Assembly (NCBI GenBank): GCA_016871195.1
Contig: VFZN01000006.1
Location: 17,489-81,488, forward strand
DNA: 64,000 bases
Direction: 5' to 3'
DNA from: Acidobacteriota bacterium
GTDB taxonomy: Bacteria > Acidobacteriota > Vicinamibacteria > Vicinamibacterales > UBA2999
Shown here: piece after piece, positions 16,852-28,238 of the stretch
Position numbering within the stretch: position 1 is the first letter of the stretch
Layout of the letters: every line of letters starts with the position of its first letter
Made by a program: the position numbers and the translations under genes
Notes under the pieces: model-generated
The model's input: only the letters and a program-made list of their open reading frames with translations
The model's database searches: none
Told to the model about the DNA's origin: nothing

Positions 16852-18126
16852 TCAGGCGTGACGCGCGGGCAGTTGACGCTGGAGCCACTGCTGCACGGGT
16901 TCCCAGCCGGCGAGACCGGGCTGCTGGGACACGAGGGCCCACAGGATGGCGCTGGTATCGGCCAGGACCTGTTCCCGATAGGCTCCGGACAGCTGCGCGG
17001 CCGATGACTGCATGAGGGTCAAGGCGGCAATCGGGTCGCCGGCGGCGAGCAGGGCCAGGCCGAGGCGTGTGCCCTGGACCGGATTCCGTTCGGGGTCGCG
17101 CCCCTGTCCGGCCTCGTAGGCGGCGACCGACGCGCGGAACCGCCCTTGAAGAAAGAGCGTGTGCCCGAGGTTGTAATAGCCGTACGGGCGTTCGGGGTCG
17201 AGGGTGGTGACGGTGCGGAAGGCGGCTTCGGATTCGCTGAGCCGGCCCAGTTCGCGCGTGACCACGCCGACGTTGTTATGGGCCTGCGGATTCAGGGGGT
17301 CGAGTTGCAGCAGGTGGGTGAACGCCTGCAGGGCTTCCGATGTGCGGTCAAGTTCGCCGAGGGCGGCGCCGAGGTTGCCCCAGGCGCCGGCAAACGCCGG
17401 CAGGCACCGTGCGGCCTCCGAGAAACACCGGGCGGCCTGCGCCATGTCGTCGGCGCGCAGCCAGACCTTGCCGCGTTCGAACCACGCCGCTGCCCAGTCG
17501 GGAGCCTGTCGGCAGGCCTCGTCGAGGTCACGTCCGGCGCTGTCGAGGTCGTTCACCTCCTGGCAGGCGCTGGCCACAGCCAGCAGCCGCGGAGGTGTGC
17601 GGCCATCGGCGAGGCAGGCGACCAGGGCCTGCAGGCGCGTCTCGGCCGTGGGGAGACGCATCGCCGCGGCGAGTGCGTGATGCTCGTCAGGTGGTGGCCA
17701 CGCGTCGTCCGGGTGCGGGTCGAGGCAGGTCACGGCGGCCTGGCGGAACAGCCCCCGGCGCTTGAGCAACTCGGGGGTGTGTGCATCCAGCGTGGCATGG
17801 TGCCCGCCGGCGACGACAACTGGGGGTCGCTGCCCGGCGTCCAGCAGCCACTCGGCCAGCAGGAAGGGCAGTTGCGTCGTGACGAGCCGCGTCGACCCGG
17901 TCTGCGCCGTCTCGACGGCGAGATGCAGATCGGTCACGGTTAGGACGAGGGCTGCGGCTGGCGTCGGGCGTGGCCAGTGCCAGGGCCAGGAGGCTGCCGA
18001 CGGCAGCGGGAGTTCGGTCAGTCCGTGCGTGTCGGCGAGGGCCCGGGCCACCCGGCTCACCTCGTCACGAACACGGCGCGCATCGTCGCCGAGGACGAGA
18101 TGAAGGCGCGGGACTTCCTGGGGCAT
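16852..18126 (-). CDS. Tetratricopeptide-repeat protein of unknown function
   Basis: A 424-residue protein. The C-terminal half (about residues 185-350) shows consecutive TPR units with the usual small-aromatic pattern (AWFERGKVWL, AWGNLGAALGEL, AHNNVGVVTRELGRL, GYYNLGHTLFLQGR). The N-terminal half is rich in Trp, Pro and His and matches no family I recognise. No signal peptide is seen. The ATG at 18126 is chosen over an upstream start at 18240, because the extra 38 residues look unlike coding sequence and run into the promoter region. TATAGT (18136-18141, minus strand) lies nine bases before the ATG. It precedes the two-component genes and may be co-transcribed with them. Confidence 0.7.
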   Translation of the reverse strand: MPQEVPRLHLVLGDDARRVRDEVSRVARALADTHGLTELPLPSAASWPWHWPRPTPAAALVLTVTDLHLAVETAQTGSTRLVTTQLPFLLAEWLLDAGQRPPVVVAGGHHATLDAHTPELLKRRGLFRQAAVTCLDPHPDDAWPPPDEHHALAAAMRLPTAETRLQALVACLADGRTPPRLLAVASACQEVNDLDSAGRDLDEACRQAPDWAAAWFERGKVWLRADDMAQAARCFSEAARCLPAFAGAWGNLGAALGELDRTSEALQAFTHLLQLDPLNPQAHNNVGVVTRELGRLSESEAAFRTVTTLDPERPYGYYNLGHTLFLQGRFRASVAAYEAGQGRDPERNPVQGTRLGLALLAAGDPIAALTLMQSSAAQLSGAYREQVLADTSAILWALVSQQPGLAGWEPVQQWLQRQLPARHA

Positions 18127-18245
18127 ACTGGATCCACTATACGAGCCTCTGTCGTGAGATGCCACCCGGGCCGACGTGCCGATAGTGTGCACGCAACTGC
18201 ACAGGGGGCGTCCGGTCGGCCGTCCGTTCTCGCGCCGCAAAGTGC

Positions 18246-18274
18246 TTGCAGGCCCTGTGGGCCCGTGTTATGCT
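18246..18274 (+). promoter_or_regulatory. Sigma70-like promoter of the str-S10-spc-alpha gene run
   Basis: TTGCAG (18246-18251), a 17-base spacer, and TATGCT (18269-18274): four of six and five of six matches to the consensus with ideal spacing. Expected transcription start near 18281, giving a leader of roughly 200 bases before rpsL. It is the only good promoter I see between rpoC and rplQ on the plus strand. Confidence 0.65.
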
Positions 18275-18287
18275 CGACCGGTTCTCG

Positions 18288-18315
18288 TGAGACTAGGACA
18301 CCCTATCTAGTCTCA
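18288..18315 (+). promoter_or_regulatory. Leader hairpin at the 5' end of the str transcript
   Basis: TGAGACTAG (18288-18296) and CTAGTCTCA (18307-18315) are perfect nine-base arms with a ten-base loop, followed by TTTGCAT. The stem begins about seven bases after the predicted transcription start. It could be an attenuator, a protein-binding site or a 5' stabiliser. Confidence 0.5.
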
Positions 18316-18477
18316 TTTGCATCGTGACGCCATCGGTATGGAGCGTCCGCCGGTGCCGGACACCATAAACAGTAGGGGATTGCCAGGGGTGCCAAGTCGC
18401 AAGACTTTCAGGCCTCAGGCGCCACGGCCACCGCAGGGTGGTAGTGGGTGGTTTTGTCGCTTGGAGTGGAGCGAAGC

Positions 18478-18852
18478 GTGCCGACGATCAGTCAGCTTGT
18501 CCGCAACGGACGCGAACAGATTCTCTGGAAGACAAAGAGCCCGGCTCTGCAGGAGAGCCCGCAGAAGCGGGGTGTCTGCGTGCGCGTGTTCACCCAGACA
18601 CCGAAGAAGCCGAACTCGGCCCTCCGCAAGGTGGCGCGCGTCCGCCTGACCAACAAGCTCGAAGTGACCACGTATATTCCCGGGGTAGGTCACAACCTGC
18701 AGGAGCACTCGCTGGTGCTGGTGCGTGGCGGTCGTGTGAAGGACCTGCCGGGTGTGCGCTACCACGTGGTGCGTGGGACGCTCGATGCCGTGGGTGTCCA
18801 GGGGCGCAAGCAGGGGCGTTCGAAGTACGGCGCCAAGCGTCCGAAGCAGTAA
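18478..18852 (+). CDS. rpsL: Small ribosomal subunit protein uS12
   Basis: A 124-residue S12. N-terminal [12 protein letters not shown], the decoding-centre loop [15 protein letters not shown] and the second loop [12 protein letters not shown] are intact, with the lysines that are changed in streptomycin-resistant mutants still wild type. The GTG at 18478 is preceded by GGAG (18468-18471), and an upstream frame start at 18448 would add ten atypical residues. It is the first gene of the long ribosomal run. Confidence 0.97.
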   Translation: MPTISQLVRNGREQILWKTKSPALQESPQKRGVCVRVFTQTPKKPNSALRKVARVRLTNKLEVTTYIPGVGHNLQEHSLVLVRGGRVKDLPGVRYHVVRGTLDAVGVQGRKQGRSKYGAKRPKQ

Positions 18853-18870
18853 GCGAGAGCGAGACGAGAT

Positions 18871-19344
18871 ATGCCGCGTAGACGAGTAATCGCGAAGCGT
18901 GAACTGGCCCCGGATGCCCTCTATGGCAGCCCGCTGGTGACCAAGTTCATCAACACCATCATGCTGCAGGGGCGCCGGTCGACGGCGCAGCGGATTCTGT
19001 ACGAGAGCTTCGACATCATCAAGGAGCGCTCGGGAGACGACCCGCTGAAGGTGTTCAAGAAGGCGCTCGACAACGTGAAGCCGGCGCTCGAGGTCAAGTC
19101 GCGCCGCGTGGGCGGGTCGAACTATCAGGTGCCGATCGAGGTCAATCCGAACCGCCGCCTGTCGCTGAGCATCCGCTGGGTCGTGAGCTACGCCCGGTCG
19201 CGTGGCGACGGCAAGACGATGCAGGAGAAGCTGGCGAACGAACTGCTCGACGCGGCCAACCTGCGCGGTGGCGCGGTGAAGAAGCGCGAGGATACGCACC
19301 GGATGGCCGAGGCCAACAAGGCATTCGCCCATTACCGCTGGTAA
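18871..19344 (+). CDS. rpsG: Small ribosomal subunit protein uS7
   Basis: A 157-residue S7 with [12 protein letters not shown] at the N-terminus, the 16S-binding segment [11 protein letters not shown] and the C-terminal [16 protein letters not shown]7 nucleates assembly of the 30S head. It starts 18 bases after rpsL and is followed by an 87-base gap containing a hairpin before fusA. Confidence 0.97.
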   Translation: MPRRRVIAKRELAPDALYGSPLVTKFINTIMLQGRRSTAQRILYESFDIIKERSGDDPLKVFKKALDNVKPALEVKSRRVGGSNYQVPIEVNPNRRLSLSIRWVVSYARSRGDGKTMQEKLANELLDAANLRGGAVKKREDTHRMAEANKAFAHYRW

Positions 19345-19350
19345 CACGTC

Positions 19351-19378
19351 CGACCCTGGCGCCTGACGGCGCCGGTCG
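19351..19378 (+). other. Hairpin between rpsG and fusA
   Basis: GGCGCC (19358-19363), loop TGAC, GGCGCC (19368-19373), extended by CGACC (19351-19355) with GGTCG (19374-19378) across a two-base bulge. It lies seven bases after the rpsG stop, with no T-run. Possibly an RNA-processing or partial termination site between S7 and EF-G. Confidence 0.4.
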
Positions 19379-19431
19379 GCGCACGGCGCAACGAACAACG
19401 CACGATACTGCGGAAAGCGACTGAAGCAGCA

Positions 19432-21543
<2,112 letters not shown>

Positions 21544-21571
21544 GCGCAAGGCACAAGGCAAAGGCAGAACC

Positions 21572-21901
<330 letters not shown>

Positions 21902-21904
21902 GCC

Positions 21905-22585
21905 ATGGTGACTGGAATCATTGGCAGAAAAGTCGGCATGACGCAGCTGTTCCTCGACGACGGCACCCTCGAGCCGGCCACAGTACTGAAGGCGGGTCCG
22001 TGCGTCGTGGTGCAGGCCAAGACGCAGCAGGGTGAAGGCTACGACGCGGTGCAGATTGGCTTCGTCGACGGCAAGTATGCGGCCAACAAGCCCACGGCGG
22101 GTCACTTCAAGCGGGCGCAGGTGCCGGCGACGCGCGTGCGTCGTGAAGTGGGCGTAGCCAAGGGAGCCAGCGCTCCGGCGCCTGGCGACCAGGTGCTGGT
22201 TTCGATTTTCAACCAGGGTGAGCGCGTGGATGTCGTGGGCACGAGCAAGGGCCATGGCTTCCAGGGTGTCGTCAAGCGTCACCACTTCCGGGGGGGCGAC
22301 AAGAGCCACGGCTCGATGTTCCACCGCGCGCCCGGGTCGATTGGGGCCTCGTCCTATCCGTCGCGCGTCATGCCCGGCATGCGCGCACACGGGCACATGG
22401 GGGTGGACCGCATCACGGTGCGGAACCTCAAGGTGCTCAAGGTGGATGCAGAGAACAACCTGCTGCTGGTCAAGGGAGCAGTTCCCGGGGCCGCTGGTGG
22501 CTACGTGGTCATCCGGAAGGCCGTTGCGGCCAAGCCCGAGCCCCAGCCGCAGCTGCAGGAGAAGCCCAAGAAGGGCAAGAAGTAG
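21905..22585 (+). CDS. rplC: Large ribosomal subunit protein uL3
   Basis: A 226-residue L3. It starts with [13 protein letters not shown] and carries the extension [20 protein letters not shown], which reaches the peptidyl-transferase centre, and [19 protein letters not shown]. The C-terminal tail is lysine- and proline-rich ([17 protein letters not shown]), slightly longer than usual. It starts three bases after rpsJ. Confidence 0.96.
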   Translation: MVTGIIGRKVGMTQLFLDDGTLEPATVLKAGPCVVVQAKTQQGEGYDAVQIGFVDGKYAANKPTAGHFKRAQVPATRVRREVGVAKGASAPAPGDQVLVSIFNQGERVDVVGTSKGHGFQGVVKRHHFRGGDKSHGSMFHRAPGSIGASSYPSRVMPGMRAHGHMGVDRITVRNLKVLKVDAENNLLLVKGAVPGAAGGYVVIRKAVAAKPEPQPQLQEKPKKGKK

Positions 22586-22591
22586 GCCGTC

Positions 22592-23212
22592 ATGACAGTA
22601 GATGTGGTCAACGCTGAAAACAAGAAGGTCGGCACCGTCTCGGTCAGCGACGCGGTGTTCGGCGGCCGGGTCAAGTCTGACCTGATTCACGAGTCAGTGG
22701 TGAGGGCCAATGCGGCCGAGCGCCGGGGCACGCACGCGACGAAGAATCGCGCGCTGGTGAGCGGATCGGGCAAGAAGCCGTGGCGCCAGAAGGGCACCGG
22801 TCGTGCACGCGTCGGCGAGATTCGCAATCCGCTGTGGCGGAAGGGCGGCACCGTATTCGGCCCGCAACCCCGCAGCTACGAGTATCAGCTGCCCAAGAAG
22901 GTCGAGAAGGGGGCGCTGCGTGCGGCCCTGTCGGCCAAGCTACAGGGCGGCGCGGTGGTCGTCGTCGAGGCGCTGGCCGTACCGGCGGTGAAGACGAAGG
23001 CAGCGGTGGAGATGCTGAAGACCATTGGCGTCACCGGAAAGGTGCTGCTGGTGGATGTGCGTCCCGACGAGACGCTGGCGTTGTCCGTGCGCAATGTGCC
23101 CGGCGTGCACCTGCTGCCGAGCAACCGGATTACGGCGCGCGATGTGGCGAATACGCGGACGGTGGTCGTAACGCGTGCGGCGCTCGAGAAACTGGAGGCG
23201 GCGCTCGGGTAA
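22592..23212 (+). CDS. rplD: Large ribosomal subunit protein uL4
   Basis: A 206-residue L4. The conserved extended loop lining the exit tunnel is clear ([23 protein letters not shown] in parts, then [14 protein letters not shown]). In Escherichia coli L4 represses the S10 operon at the transcriptional and translational level. No leader structure of that kind is recognisable upstream of rpsJ here. It starts six bases after rplC. Confidence 0.96.
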   Translation: MTVDVVNAENKKVGTVSVSDAVFGGRVKSDLIHESVVRANAAERRGTHATKNRALVSGSGKKPWRQKGTGRARVGEIRNPLWRKGGTVFGPQPRSYEYQLPKKVEKGALRAALSAKLQGGAVVVVEALAVPAVKTKAAVEMLKTIGVTGKVLLVDVRPDETLALSVRNVPGVHLLPSNRITARDVANTRTVVVTRAALEKLEAALG

Positions 23213-23248
23213 CCCCGAGTGTGCCTGCAGAAAGCTGAGAGAGCAGAC

Positions 23249-23539
23249 ATGAAACTCACCGATGTGATTCGGCGGCCGCTGGTGACCGAAAAGACGACGA
23301 TGCTTCGCGAGGCGGGGCGGACGGTGGTCTTCGAGGTTGCGCGTGACGCCAACAAGATTGATGTGAAGCGGGCGGTCGAGACACTGCTTGGCGCGAAGGT
23401 CGATGCGGTGCGCACGGCCAATACGCAGGGCAAGCTCAAGCGCCAGGGTCGCTTCGTGGGCCGTCGTTCCGACTGGAAGAAGGCCTACGTCACGCTGAAG
23501 GACGGCCAGAAACTGCCGGACTTCATGGAAGGGGCATAA
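23249..23539 (+). CDS. rplW: Large ribosomal subunit protein uL23
   Basis: A 96-residue L23 with DVIRRPLVTEKTT at the N-terminus and the basic loop LKRQGRFVGRRSDWKKAYV. It sits at the exit-tunnel mouth and docks trigger factor and SRP. The ATG at 23249 gives the family N-terminus; a start at 23219 would add ten unrelated residues. It ends three bases before rplB. Confidence 0.95.
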   Translation: MKLTDVIRRPLVTEKTTMLREAGRTVVFEVARDANKIDVKRAVETLLGAKVDAVRTANTQGKLKRQGRFVGRRSDWKKAYVTLKDGQKLPDFMEGA

Positions 23540-23542
23540 GCC

Positions 23543-24367
23543 GTGCCTATTCGTTCATTCAAGCCCACGTCGCCCGCCCGTCGTCAGATGACGGTGCAGA
23601 CGTTTGATGAAATCACGGTCGACCGTCCGTACAAGCCGCTGACCGAACCGGCCAAGGTGTCGGGTGGCCGCAACAACACGGGCGAGCAGACGTCGTGGTG
23701 GCGAGGCGGCGGGCACAAGCGCCTTTACCGCATCATCGACTTCAAGCGCGACAAGCGCGGCATTCCGGCCACTGTGTCGACGATCGAGTACGACCCGAAT
23801 CGTTCGGCCCGCATTGCGCTCGTGACGTATGCCGACGGTGAGAAGCGCTACATCCTGCAGCCGCTGGGCCTGAAGGTCGGCGACACGATTGTGGCGGGCG
23901 AGGGCATCGACATCCTGCTAGGCAACTGCCTGCCGCTGGGGCAGATTCCCCTGGGCACCATGGTGCACAACGTCGAGCTGAAGCCCGGCAAGGGTGGTCA
24001 GCTGGCGCGCAGCGCCGGGGCGGGTGTGCAGGTGGTGGCCAAGGAAGGCGACTACGTCTCGGTCAAGATGCCGTCGGGAGAAATCCGCAAGATCGCCATG
24101 GTCTGCATGGCGACCGTGGGCCAGGTGGGCAACCTCGACCACGAGAATGTCACGATCGGCAAGGCCGGCCGCAGCCGCTGGCTTGGCAAGCGCCCGCATG
24201 TGCGCGGCGTAGCCATGAACCCGGTCGACCACCCACTGGGTGGTGGTGAGGGCAAGACCTCGGGCGGTCGTCACCCGGTGACCCCGTGGGGTGTGCCGAC
24301 CAAGGGTTACAAGACCCGCACGCGTCGGCCGAGTGATGCGTTCATCGTGCAGCGGCGGCCGAAGTAA
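23543..24367 (+). CDS. rplB: Large ribosomal subunit protein uL2
   Basis: A 274-residue L2 starting at GTG. Core motifs include [28 protein letters not shown] and the C-terminal [19 protein letters not shown] with the conserved histidine needed for peptidyl transfer. The N-terminus [15 protein letters not shown] is the usual L2 opening. It follows rplW by three bases. Confidence 0.97.
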   Translation: MPIRSFKPTSPARRQMTVQTFDEITVDRPYKPLTEPAKVSGGRNNTGEQTSWWRGGGHKRLYRIIDFKRDKRGIPATVSTIEYDPNRSARIALVTYADGEKRYILQPLGLKVGDTIVAGEGIDILLGNCLPLGQIPLGTMVHNVELKPGKGGQLARSAGAGVQVVAKEGDYVSVKMPSGEIRKIAMVCMATVGQVGNLDHENVTIGKAGRSRWLGKRPHVRGVAMNPVDHPLGGGEGKTSGGRHPVTPWGVPTKGYKTRTRRPSDAFIVQRRPK

Positions 24368-24397
24368 CGGCGCCCAGCTTGAGAGCAGAGAACTGAT

Positions 24398-24691
24398 ATG
24401 AGCCGTTCACTGAAGAAGGGACCGTTTGTCGACACCCACCTGCTCGAGAAGGTGGAGTCGATGAACAGCGCCAACGAAAAGAAGGTGGTCAAGACCTGGT
24501 CACGCCGGTCGACTGTGATTCCCGAAATGGTCGGGCACACGCTCGCGGTGCACAACGGACGCAAGTTCGTGCCGGTTTACATCACCGAGAACATGGTGGG
24601 GAACAAGCTGGGTGAGTTCTCTCCCACGCGTGCGTTCAAGGGACATGCGGCCAAGGCCGAGAAGACGGCCTCGCCGGGTGGGAAGGGCTAG
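24398..24691 (+). CDS. rpsS: Small ribosomal subunit protein uS19
   Basis: A 97-residue S19: [11 protein letters not shown] at the N-terminus, the middle [16 protein letters not shown] and [16 protein letters not shown], and the C-terminal [14 protein letters not shown]. It binds the 30S head with S13. rplV follows after three bases. Confidence 0.97.
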   Translation: MSRSLKKGPFVDTHLLEKVESMNSANEKKVVKTWSRRSTVIPEMVGHTLAVHNGRKFVPVYITENMVGNKLGEFSPTRAFKGHAAKAEKTASPGGKG

Positions 24692-24694
24692 GCC

Positions 24695-25120
24695 ATGGTG
24701 CAGGCAGCAGCAACCGCGAAGTATGTGCGGACCTCGGCGCAGAAGGCCGGGCTCGTGCTTGATCTCATCCGTGGCAAGGACGTCAACAAGGCCCTGACCG
24801 TGCTGCAGTTCAGCCGCAAGTCGGTGGCACGCGACGTGGCCAAGGTGCTGCGCTCGGCGGTGGCGAATGCGCAGCAGTCGGCGGGATTCGGCGGCGAAGT
24901 CGACCGGCTGTATGTGTCGAAGTGCCATGCCGACAACGGCCCGTCGATGAAGCGTGTGCGGCCGGCTCCGATGGGCCGGGCGTTCCGGATTATCAAGCGC
25001 ACCACGCACCTGACGGTGCAGGTGACCGAGCGGCCGCAGAAGGTCAAGGCCGTGGGAACTGATGCCCCGACGACCCGGGCATCGCGTACGAAGAAGACTC
25101 CGCCCGCGGCGGCCGAGTAA
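24695..25120 (+). CDS. rplV: Large ribosomal subunit protein uL22
   Basis: A 141-residue L22 ([28 protein letters not shown], and the tunnel loop with [13 protein letters not shown]). The family is usually about 110-115 residues; the last 20 or so here form an Ala/Thr/Lys-rich tail. The gene ends 13 bases before rpsC. Confidence 0.95.
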   Translation: MVQAAATAKYVRTSAQKAGLVLDLIRGKDVNKALTVLQFSRKSVARDVAKVLRSAVANAQQSAGFGGEVDRLYVSKCHADNGPSMKRVRPAPMGRAFRIIKRTTHLTVQVTERPQKVKAVGTDAPTTRASRTKKTPPAAAE

Positions 25121-25133
25121 GAGGGAGATCACA

Positions 25134-25865
25134 GTGGGCCAGAAAGTTCACCCGTACGGGTTCCGGATCGGGTTCAACAAGACCTGGAAGTCACGCTGGT
25201 TTGCGGACAAGGATTACGCCGACCTGCTGCACGAAGATCTGGCACTGAAGCGCGAACTCAAGCGCCGGTTCCAGCATGCAGGCGTGGCCAAGGTGGAAGT
25301 TGAACGCGCGGCCAACAAGCTGAAGATCGACATTCACACGTCGCGGCCCGGCATCATCATCGGGCGCAAGGGGCAGGAAGTCGACAAGCTCAAGCAGGAG
25401 ATCCAGAAGCGCACAAAGCGCGAGGTGTTCATCAACATCCAGGAAATCCAGAAGCCCGAGCTTGACGCCCAGCTGGTGGGCGAGTCGGTCGCGATGCAGC
25501 TTGAAAAGCGCGTGGCATTCCGCCGGGCGATGCGCAAGGCGGTCGAGTCGGCGCTGCGGTTCGGTGCGCGAGGCATCAAGGTACGCGTGTCGGGTCGCCT
25601 GAACGGGGCGGAAATCGCCCGCTCCGAATGGTATCTGCACGGTCAGCTGCCGCTGCAGACTCTGCGCGCCGACATTGATTACGGCTTTGCTGAAGCCAGC
25701 ACGACCTACGGCCAGATTGGCGTCAAGGTGTGGCTCTATATGGGTGAGCGCCTGACGCCGCGCGTGGGGCGTGAGGAGGAGTTCGGCGGCGGTCGTCCCG
25801 ACCGTGACCGGGATCGTGATCGCGATCGGGGGCCGCGGCGTCCTCGACCTGAGGCCCGCGGGTAG
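25134..25865 (+). CDS. rpsC: Small ribosomal subunit protein uS3
   Basis: A 243-residue S3. N-terminal [13 protein letters not shown], the KH domain with [19 protein letters not shown], and a C-terminal domain with [17 protein letters not shown]. The start is GTG 25134, preceded by GAGGGA (25121-25126); the longer frame from 25062 overlaps rplV and was rejected. Odd feature: the C-terminus ends in five Asp-Arg dipeptides and then an Arg/Pro-rich tail, beyond the usual end of S3. S3 lines the mRNA entry channel. Confidence 0.96.
   Translation: MGQKVHPYGFRIGFNKTWKSRWFADKDYADLLHEDLALKRELKRRFQHAGVAKVEVERAANKLKIDIHTSRPGIIIGRKGQEVDKLKQEIQKRTKREVFINIQEIQKPELDAQLVGESVAMQLEKRVAFRRAMRKAVESALRFGARGIKVRVSGRLNGAEIARSEWYLHGQLPLQTLRADIDYGFAEASTTYGQIGVKVWLYMGERLTPRVGREEEFGGGRPDRDRDRDRDRGPRRPRPEARG
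25800..25829 (+). repeat. Hexamer repeat encoding (Asp-Arg)5 in the S3 tail
   Basis: Five tandem copies of a GA(C/T)CGN hexamer, which keep the frame and encode alternating Asp and Arg. Copies differ at synonymous positions, so the repeat is old or selected at protein level. Such a tract could vary in copy number by slippage. Confidence 0.75.
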
Positions 25866-25893
25866 CGGCGGGCGGCATTGAAGGACTGACATC

Positions 25894-26319
25894 ATGTTGA
25901 TGCCGAAGAAGGTCAAATACCGCAAGCAGCAGCGCGGTCGGATGTGTGGCAAGGCGTGGCGCGGGTCTGATGTTTCGTTTGGAGACTTCGGGCTGAAGGC
26001 GCTGGAGCCCTGCTGGCTGACCGACCGGCAGATTGAGGCGGCGCGTGTGGCCATGACGCGCTTCATCAAGCGCGGTGGAAAGATTTGGGTTCGGGTGTTC
26101 CCCGACAAGCCCGTCACCAAGAAGCCTCAGGAAACCCGTATGGGTAAGGGCAAGGGTGCCCCTGAGGGATGGGTGGTCGTGGTGCGTCCCGGTCGCATCC
26201 TGTTCGAGATGGAAGGGGTGCCCGAGGCGGATGCCCGGCGCGCCATGGAGCTCGCCTCGGCGAAGCTGCCCATCAAGACCAAGTTTGCGACGCGGTTTGC
26301 GCAGGAGAAGGTGTCATGA
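25894..26319 (+). CDS. rplP: Large ribosomal subunit protein uL16
   Basis: A 141-residue L16 ([33 protein letters not shown], and [19 protein letters not shown] in parts). It lies near the A-site tRNA elbow and organises the 50S central protuberance. The start MLMPKK aligns with the common MLxPKR opening. The stop overlaps the rpmC start by four bases. Confidence 0.96.
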   Translation: MLMPKKVKYRKQQRGRMCGKAWRGSDVSFGDFGLKALEPCWLTDRQIEAARVAMTRFIKRGGKIWVRVFPDKPVTKKPQETRMGKGKGAPEGWVVVVRPGRILFEMEGVPEADARRAMELASAKLPIKTKFATRFAQEKVS

Positions 26320-26504
26320 AGGCGGTCGAACTGAGAGACCTCGATGTGGACGGCCTGCAGGTGAAGGCGCAGGAGCTTGACGACCAGCTGTTCCGGATGC
26401 GGATTCAGAAGTCGCTCGGCCAGCTCGAGGCCCCCGGGAAGATGAAGGATGTGCGCCGCGACCTGGCCCGCATCAAGACCATTCTCAGAGAGAAGGCGAA
26501 GTAG
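26316..26504 (+). CDS. rpmC: Large ribosomal subunit protein uL29
   Basis: A 62-residue, mostly helical protein with the L29 pattern ([14 protein letters not shown], then [33 protein letters not shown] in parts). It lies at the exit tunnel next to L23. ATGA overlap with rplP indicates coupling; longer upstream frames lie inside rplP. Confidence 0.95.
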   Translation: MKAVELRDLDVDGLQVKAQELDDQLFRMRIQKSLGQLEAPGKMKDVRRDLARIKTILREKAK

Positions 26505-26506
26505 TC

Positions 26507-26761
26507 ATGGCGGCGAAGGCAGAACTGCAGGGTGTGGTCGTCAGCGACAAGATGCAGAAGAGCGTCGTGGTCGCGGTCGAGCGCCGGGTGCAGCACCCGG
26601 TATACGGAAAGACCCAGAAGCGGACCAGCCGGTTCGTGGCGCACAACGAGGGTGAGACGGCCCGCTTGGGTGACCGGGTGGCCATCACCGAAACGCGACC
26701 GATGAGCGCCCGCAAGCGCTGGACGGTGACGCGCGTCATCGAGCGCGCGGCGCAGGTGTAG
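26507..26761 (+). CDS. rpsQ: Small ribosomal subunit protein uS17
   Basis: An 84-residue OB-fold protein with S17 motifs: [48 protein letters not shown]. It binds 16S rRNA helices early in assembly. Two bases separate it from rpmC. Confidence 0.96.
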   Translation: MAAKAELQGVVVSDKMQKSVVVAVERRVQHPVYGKTQKRTSRFVAHNEGETARLGDRVAITETRPMSARKRWTVTRVIERAAQV

Positions 26762-26774
26762 GAGGAGGCGACCC

Positions 26775-27143
26775 ATGATCCAGATGCGATCGATTCTTGA
26801 TGTCGCCGACAATTCGGGGGCGCGGAAGATTTCCGTGATCAACCCCATCGGCGGCTCGACCGGGCGCTATGCCTATCTGGGCGACATCATCACGGCCAAC
26901 GTGAAGGAAGCCTCGCCCGAGTCGAACGTGAAGAAGGGCCAGGTCGTGAAGGCCGTGGTGGTGCGAGTGCGCAAGGAGCAGCGCCGAAAGGACGGCAGCT
27001 ACATCCGGTTCGACCGCAATGCCGCCGTGCTGATTAACGACCAGGGCGACCCGATTGGCACGCGTGTGTTTGGCCCGGTGGCGCGTGAACTGCGCGAACG
27101 CCGCTTCATGAAAATCATTTCCCTGGCGCCCGAGGTGCTGTAG
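26775..27143 (+). CDS. rplN: Large ribosomal subunit protein uL14
   Basis: A 122-residue L14 of exact family length. [19 protein letters not shown] opens it, [19 protein letters not shown] is in the middle, and [28 protein letters not shown] ends it (quoted in part only). It contacts 16S rRNA across the subunit interface. It starts 13 bases after rpsQ. Confidence 0.97.
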   Translation: MIQMRSILDVADNSGARKISVINPIGGSTGRYAYLGDIITANVKEASPESNVKKGQVVKAVVVRVRKEQRRKDGSYIRFDRNAAVLINDQGDPIGTRVFGPVARELRERRFMKIISLAPEVL

Positions 27144-27145
27144 TC

Positions 27146-27472
27146 ATGCCGTCGATGAGCATTCGGAAGAACGATCAGGTGGCGGTGCGGGCCGGCAAGG
27201 ATCGCGGCAAGCAGGGCCGCGTGCTGACCGTGCTGGCCGACAAGAACCGGGTGGTGGTGGAGGGCGTGAACATCATCAAGCGCCACACCAAGCCGAACCC
27301 GACGAAGAACATCAAGGGCGGCATTGTCGAGCGCGAGGCGCCGATTCATGCCAGCAATGTGATGCTGGTCGACCCGGAGACGGGAAAGCCGACCCGTATC
27401 GGGCACACGACCCTGGCTGATGGCCGTCGGGTGCGGATTGGCCGCAAGAGCGGCGCGCAGGTGGACAAATGA
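27146..27472 (+). CDS. rplX: Large ribosomal subunit protein uL24
   Basis: A 108-residue L24 with a KOW motif ([19 protein letters not shown]) and the conserved [15 protein letters not shown]. It initiates 50S assembly. GAGGTG lies about eight bases before the first ATG; another ATG nine bases later is possible. The end overlaps rplE by four bases. Confidence 0.96.
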   Translation: MPSMSIRKNDQVAVRAGKDRGKQGRVLTVLADKNRVVVEGVNIIKRHTKPNPTKNIKGGIVEREAPIHASNVMLVDPETGKPTRIGHTTLADGRRVRIGRKSGAQVDK

Positions 27473-28023
27473 ACTCGAAGCTGACGCGGTTGCGCGCGAA
27501 GTATGAGCAGGAAGTCGTGCCCGGCCTCACGAAGGAGTTCGGCTACACGAACGTGATGGCCGTGCCCAAGGTCACCAAGGTAGTGATCAACATGGGCCTC
27601 GGCGACGCGACGCAGAACGCCAAAGTGGTTGATGTCGGCGCCGACGAGCTGGGCAAGATTACCGGCCAGAAGGCCGCCGTGCGCCGGGCCAAGAAGTCGA
27701 TTGCGCAGTTCAAGGTGCGTCAGGGCATGCCCATTGGCGCGATGGTGACGCTGCGCGGCGAGCGGATGTATGAGTTCCTCGACCGGCTGTTCAGCATTGC
27801 GCTACCGCGCGTACGCGACTTCCGCGGCGTCTCGTCGCGCGGGTTCGACGGACGCGGCAACTACACGCTCGGGCTACGTGACCAGCTTATCTTCACCGAA
27901 ATCGACTACTTGAAGGTCGACAAGGCGCGCGGGATGAACCTGTGCGTGGTGACCACGGCCCGCACCGATGCGGAGGCCCGCAAGCTGTTGCAGCTGCTGG
28001 GCATGCCGTTCCGACAGAACTAA
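27469..28023 (+). CDS. rplE: Large ribosomal subunit protein uL5
   Basis: A 184-residue L5. [41 protein letters not shown] (in part) and [19 protein letters not shown] are present. It binds 5S rRNA and the P-site tRNA. Its ATG overlaps the rplX stop, so the two are translationally coupled. rpsN follows after 15 bases. Confidence 0.97.
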   Translation: MNSKLTRLRAKYEQEVVPGLTKEFGYTNVMAVPKVTKVVINMGLGDATQNAKVVDVGADELGKITGQKAAVRRAKKSIAQFKVRQGMPIGAMVTLRGERMYEFLDRLFSIALPRVRDFRGVSSRGFDGRGNYTLGLRDQLIFTEIDYLKVDKARGMNLCVVTTARTDAEARKLLQLLGMPFRQN

Positions 28024-28038
28024 GAGAGGACAATCGCA

Positions 28039-28224
28039 GTGGCCACCAAAGCGAAGAAGGCGCGCGAAGCAAAGACGCTGAAGTTTGAGGTCCGCCACCG
28101 GAACCGATGCCGCCGATGCGGCCGGTCACGGGCGTATCTGCGGAAGTTCGGGATGTGCCGTCTGTGTTTCCGTGAGCTGGCGCTCACGGGCGACGTAGCC
28201 GGCGTGACGAAGAGTAGCTGGTAA
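28039..28224 (+). CDS. rpsN: Small ribosomal subunit protein uS14, zinc-binding short type
   Basis: A 61-residue S14. C24, C27, C40 and C43 form a zinc ribbon, typical of the short zinc form; the long zinc-free form lacks them. The C-terminus [11 protein letters not shown] is the usual S14 ending. The GTG start follows GAGAGGA. A 71-base gap with a hairpin precedes rpsH. Confidence 0.96.
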   Translation: MATKAKKAREAKTLKFEVRHRNRCRRCGRSRAYLRKFGMCRLCFRELALTGDVAGVTKSSW

Positions 28225-28238
28225 GCCCCCTGGGACCC

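Larger units (their letters stand above)
18127..18477. promoter_or_regulatory. Divergent intergenic region and str operon leader
   Basis: This 351-base gap without a gene separates the divergent TPR and rpsL genes. It holds a minus-strand TATAGT near the TPR start, a strong sigma70-like promoter facing rpsL (18246-18274), a perfect hairpin just after the expected transcription start (18288-18315), and then about 160 bases of leader with no clear open frame. The rest shows no further structure that I can read by eye. Confidence 0.6.
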
